From NCBI GenBank assembly GCA_963976395.1, contig CAXBLG010000107.1, positions 1-8,668 of the forward strand: DNA of 8,668 nt. The letters are read 5' to 3'. Position numbers and translations under genes: made by a program. A model generated the notes under the pieces. It did no database searches and was not told the DNA's origin. It saw only the letters and a program-made list of their open reading frames with translations. This document shows, in pieces, positions 6,129 to 8,668 of this stretch (positions are counted from its first letter, which is position 1; each line of letters starts with the position of its first letter). The DNA is from UBA11612 sp963976395. GTDB taxonomy: Bacteria; Pseudomonadota; Alphaproteobacteria; Rhodospirillales; Rhodospirillaceae.

Positions 6129-7238
6129 GTGAGCAGTGAGCAAAACATCATCGTATTTTACGATGATCGCATGTTGGGTCATAACCCCGAGGTCGATAAA
6201 TCTTTCGTTCCAAGCCGCCTTGGGCGTCGTGTCCAGAAAATACTGGCGAGCTTGGATGTTAAGTGGAGCTATCCCGAACATCCTGGGCGCTTACTTGCCA
6301 TCAAGAGTTTACTCGATGAGAGCCCCATTGAGGGTGTGCAAATTGAATCAGGTAAGGCCGCTACACGGACTCAATTAGGACGCGTTCACACCTCGGCTTA
6401 CCTTGACGCCATCTACGAACTGCGAGGCAAGCAGGCCTGGTTGGATCATGATACTACTGCTGTTTCTCCAGGCAGTATTAAAGCCGCCGAAGTTGCGGCT
6501 GGGACAGCGATCACGGCTGTGGAGGCTGTTGTCAGTGGGCGCACGAAAAGTGCCTTTGCTCTCGTGCGTCCGCCTGGACATCATGCAGAACCGGTTCGAG
6601 CGCGTGGGTTTTGTATATTCAACAATATCGCAGTAGCTGCAGCACACGCTCAGGCAAAGTTAGGATGCGAGCGCGTCCTTATTGTTGACTGGGATGCACA
6701 TCACGGTAACGGCACACAGGATATTTTCTGGGCAGACCCGGACGTACTTTTTTTCGACATACATTGTGCGGCTCCATTTTACCCAGGTTCTGGCGCGCTT
6801 GACGAAGTGGGCGCGGGTATGGGGCAAGGACTTTCGGTGAACGTTCCATTGCCGGAAGGTGCGGGGGATGTAGCCGTGATGAAGGCTTTTCGTGACATTC
6901 TGGAGCCAGCGGCCGAATGGTTTAAGCCAGACCTCGTCCTAGTTTCTGCTGGGTTTGATGGTCACCGCTACGATTTGGCGCTCAATATTACATACGACGG
7001 CTTTGCCGCTATGACCGAGTGTTTGCAAGATATCGCAAGCCGGCATTGCGAGGGGCGCCTCGCATTTATCTTGGAGGGCGGTTATCACCCTGAATCGCTT
7101 ACGAAAGGCGTATATCGAGTGATCGAAACGTTAGCGGGACGTAAGGCTCCGCCCGTATCAGAATGCGGCACGGATGAAGTCGAGGAAGCCGCTGAATTTC
7201 ATCGTGATGCGTTTTTGGATGACTCTGCAGACGATTAA
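6129..7238 (+). CDS. Histone deacetylase / acetylpolyamine amidohydrolase family deacetylase
   Basis: A 369-residue, full-length class II-type deacetylase. It shows the RPPGHH motif (H151, H152), the zinc-binding D187-W-D189-A-H191-H-G-N-G-T, the third zinc ligand in SAGFD277-G-H, and the catalytic tyrosine in EGGY319-H. All catalytic residues are present, so it should be an active zinc hydrolase. The family removes acetyl groups from N-acetyl-lysine, acetylpolyamines or similar amides; bacterial members are cytoplasmic and their substrates are often small amines. The start is GTG at 6129, supported by GGAG at 6118-6121; the ATG two bases earlier runs straight into a stop, and an in-frame TAA lies at 6099-6101. 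It follows ectC by 106 bases on the same strand, so the two may share regulation. Its acetyl-amine substrate range fits a link to acetylated diamines, but that is inference. Confidence 0.93.
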   Translation: MSSEQNIIVFYDDRMLGHNPEVDKSFVPSRLGRRVQKILASLDVKWSYPEHPGRLLAIKSLLDESPIEGVQIESGKAATRTQLGRVHTSAYLDAIYELRGKQAWLDHDTTAVSPGSIKAAEVAAGTAITAVEAVVSGRTKSAFALVRPPGHHAEPVRARGFCIFNNIAVAAAHAQAKLGCERVLIVDWDAHHGNGTQDIFWADPDVLFFDIHCAAPFYPGSGALDEVGAGMGQGLSVNVPLPEGAGDVAVMKAFRDILEPAAEWFKPDLVLVSAGFDGHRYDLALNITYDGFAAMTECLQDIASRHCEGRLAFILEGGYHPESLTKGVYRVIETLAGRKAPPVSECGTDEVEEAAEFHRDAFLDDSADD

Positions 7239-7377
7239 CGTCGGACCATATTCTGGATACTCATACCGCAACGAATAAATTAATCACCATATTGACGATT
7301 AAACGAAGTGCAGGGGCAACGCGTCGAGTTGGCGATATGGAGAATGGTTGTACGCGCTTCATTTTGCGACGGTAATT

Positions 7378-7383
7378 TATAAT
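7378..7383 (+). promoter_or_regulatory. Consensus -10 box (TATAAT) upstream of the DUF1993 gene
   Basis: A perfect TATAAT lies about 110 bases before the DUF1993 start; the -35 region at the usual distance is weak. A second candidate is TTGCAT (7432-7437) with GATTAT (7454-7459) at 16-base spacing. Either would start transcription separately from the deacetylase gene across this 253-base gap, which otherwise holds no gene that I can see. Confidence 0.35.
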
Positions 7384-7491
7384 CATATGCCATAGACGAA
7401 TTGTTGGCCTAAACACCAGTCAGATCGCCCCTTGCATTTCAATGCGCAGTACTGATTATAGCGTTTTTCCATGCCTATTAGGAGTGTAACT

Positions 7492-8010
7492 ATGCAGCTT
7501 TCTATGCACCAAGCCTCCGCGCCCGTTTTTTTGCGTGGGCTCAATAATACCTCTGTCTTGATTGATAAAGCTCTGGCGCACTGTGAGGTGAAGAAAATTG
7601 ACCCTGAGGTGTTGGTTAACTACCGCTTGGCACCCGACATGTTGCCTTTCAAAAATCAGATTTACATCATGACTGATTCGGCGAAAGGATGTGTTGCGCG
7701 GCTAGCAGGCGTCGAAATTCCATCCTTCCCGGATACAGAGTCTACCCTCGGCGAACTCAAAGAGCGGTTGGCCAAGACGGCGGCCTTTGTGAAAGGATTT
7801 GACGCGACGCAGATCGACGGCACCGAAGATAAAGACATTTTGCTGCAATTGGGACCGGCCAATGCACGCGTTGAAATGGAATTCAAAGGCGCTCAGTTCT
7901 TGCTGGGCTTCGTATTACCCAACTTCTTTTTTCACGCGACGACCGCCTACGCGATTCTGCGTCATTGCGGCGTTGAAATAGGCAAACGCGATTTTCTGGG
8001 CGGGCTATAA
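7492..8010 (+). CDS. DUF1993 domain-containing protein
   Basis: A 172-residue protein that fits DUF1993 from end to end: an N-terminal ASAPVFLRGLNNTSVLIDKA, then RLAPDMLPFKNQI, an AKGCVARLAGVEIPSFPDTE block, and the conserved tail FVLPNFFFHATTAYAILRHC followed by VEIGKRDFLGG. The family is helical and resembles the DinB/YfiT four-helix-bundle fold; its biochemical role is unknown, and it is common in proteobacteria. An upstream ATG at 7471 is in frame, but AGGAG at 7480-7484 lies seven bases before the ATG at 7492, so the shorter form was chosen. It is probably cytoplasmic, with no signal peptide. It is separated from the deacetylase by 253 bases with promoter-like sequences, so membership in the same operon is doubtful. 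Confidence 0.93.
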   Translation: MQLSMHQASAPVFLRGLNNTSVLIDKALAHCEVKKIDPEVLVNYRLAPDMLPFKNQIYIMTDSAKGCVARLAGVEIPSFPDTESTLGELKERLAKTAAFVKGFDATQIDGTEDKDILLQLGPANARVEMEFKGAQFLLGFVLPNFFFHATTAYAILRHCGVEIGKRDFLGGL

Positions 8011-8035
8011 ACCGTTCGATATGGCTCGGTAGCTA

Positions 8036-8092
8036 GGTTTAGATTGGATGCTAATTTCTATCATCAAAACACGCCTGACATGAATCTAAGCC
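8036..8092. repeat. Long-loop inverted repeat just before the TPR gene
   Basis: GGTTTAGATT (8036-8045) pairs with AATCTAAGCC (8083-8092) over ten positions, with one G-U pair and a 37-base loop. Its right arm ends seven bases before the TPR start codon, where a ribosome binding site would be expected. No T run follows, so it is not a terminator; a regulatory hairpin or operator is possible. Confidence 0.4.
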
Positions 8093-8099
8093 GATAAAT

Positions 8100-8668
8100 A
8101 TGACCGGTCCGCAGTCCACATCCGATTCAAGAACAACGGGTGCCGCCGCTTCGTTCGAGCAGGGCTTTGCTTTTCTTCAGAGTGGTCAATTGGCTGAAGC
8201 GCGGAAGATCTACGAGGATATCCTCAGAGTTCAACCCGAGCACGCAGATGCATTGAATCTTTTGGGGGTCATATTCTTCCAATTGGGTGATGCTCGGCGA
8301 GCAGTGGATTTGATTGGCAAGGCAATACAAATTCATCCCAATAATGCAGATTACCTCTGCAATCATGGCATCGTTCAGGCGGCGCTTGGACAGATGGACG
8401 CAGCTCAAGTTAGTTACGACAAGGCTATCGCCATAAGGCCAAGATTCGCCGAAGCTTATAATAATCTTGGACTTGCTCAAGCGGCTCTTGGACAGCTAGA
8501 TGCCGCTATTGCTAGTTATGATAAAGCCCTCGATTTCAAACATGAATTTGCAGACGCTTATTCTAACAAGGGCATAGTACTGGCCGCACGCGGTCAACTC
8601 GAAGCGGCGGTGGTTAGCTATGCTACAGCCATTTCGATCAGACCGAATTATGCCGAAGCTCATTCCAA
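8100..8668 (+). CDS. TPR-repeat protein, N-terminal part (runs off the window)
   Basis: The frame is open from ATG 8100 to the window end, giving 189 residues. After a short polar leader there are five consecutive 34-residue tetratricopeptide repeats at about 13-46, 47-80, 81-114, 115-148 and 149-182, with a sixth beginning. Each shows the usual pattern of small residues, an aromatic residue and a closing proline (for example A-E-A-Y-N-N-L-G-L-A and Y-D-K-A-I-A-I-R-P). The repeats resemble each other strongly, and even at DNA level the GCTTGGACAG-type segment recurs. TPR arrays bind proteins; this style often precedes a glycosyltransferase or sulfotransferase domain, which would lie outside the window. 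No signal peptide is seen and no Shine-Dalgarno sequence precedes the ATG, but an in-frame TGA at 8076-8078 rules out a start much further upstream. Confidence 0.9.
   Translation, partial: MTGPQSTSDSRTTGAAASFEQGFAFLQSGQLAEARKIYEDILRVQPEHADALNLLGVIFFQLGDARRAVDLIGKAIQIHPNNADYLCNHGIVQAALGQMDAAQVSYDKAIAIRPRFAEAYNNLGLAQAALGQLDAAIASYDKALDFKHEFADAYSNKGIVLAARGQLEAAVVSYATAISIRPNYAEAHS

Noticed and set aside
7471..7491. Upstream in-frame ATG for the DUF1993 gene
   Set aside because: It overlaps the strong AGGAG that serves the ATG at 7492, and DUF1993 proteins normally begin near the MQLSMHQAS segment.
8127..8480. 117-codon minus-strand frame
   Set aside because: It is antisense to the clear TPR repeats.

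Overview
The window looks like chromosomal DNA of a Gram-negative proteobacterium. The clues are an outer-membrane beta-barrel end with a C-terminal Phe, a bacterial CIA30 protein, a DUF1993 protein, a class II histone-deacetylase-like amidohydrolase and a TPR protein. Alphaproteobacteria is my best guess from protein style, but this is inference. No rRNA, tRNA, insertion sequence, integrase or CRISPR array was seen.

Layout: (1) 3-572, the 3' end of an outer-membrane-type beta-barrel gene, then a 189-base gap. (2) 762-1268, a CIA30-family protein. (3) 1467-2792 on the minus strand, an ATP-grasp ligase with a candidate terminator at 1302-1327 and a candidate promoter near 2972-3001. (4) 2793-3260, a divergent intergenic region. 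(5) 3261-3636, a puzzling stretch. It has a well-placed ribosome binding site and ATG, but the frame breaks at a 7-bp tandem duplication. (6) 3637-5565, a large unnamed protein whose C-terminal half carries a papain-like Gln/Cys/His/Asn set. (7) 5630-6022, a clear ectoine synthase (ectC) without ectA or ectB. (8) 6129-7238, an HDAC/acetylpolyamine-amidohydrolase-family deacetylase. (9) 7492-8010, a DUF1993 protein. (10) 8100 to the window edge, the start of a TPR-repeat protein.

The most interesting part is 1467-7238. A ligase that normally makes amide or peptide bonds sits divergent to a putative papain-like amide hydrolase or acyltransferase. Next come an ectoine synthase, which in its classical role cyclises N-gamma-acetyl-diaminobutyrate, and a zinc deacetylase of the family that removes acetyl groups from lysine and polyamines. 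All four chemistries make, break or rearrange amide bonds on small amines or peptides. This suggests an uncharacterised pathway for a cyclic or acylated diamine, possibly a compatible-solute relative. The pathway is inferred from gene neighbourhood and motif reading only.
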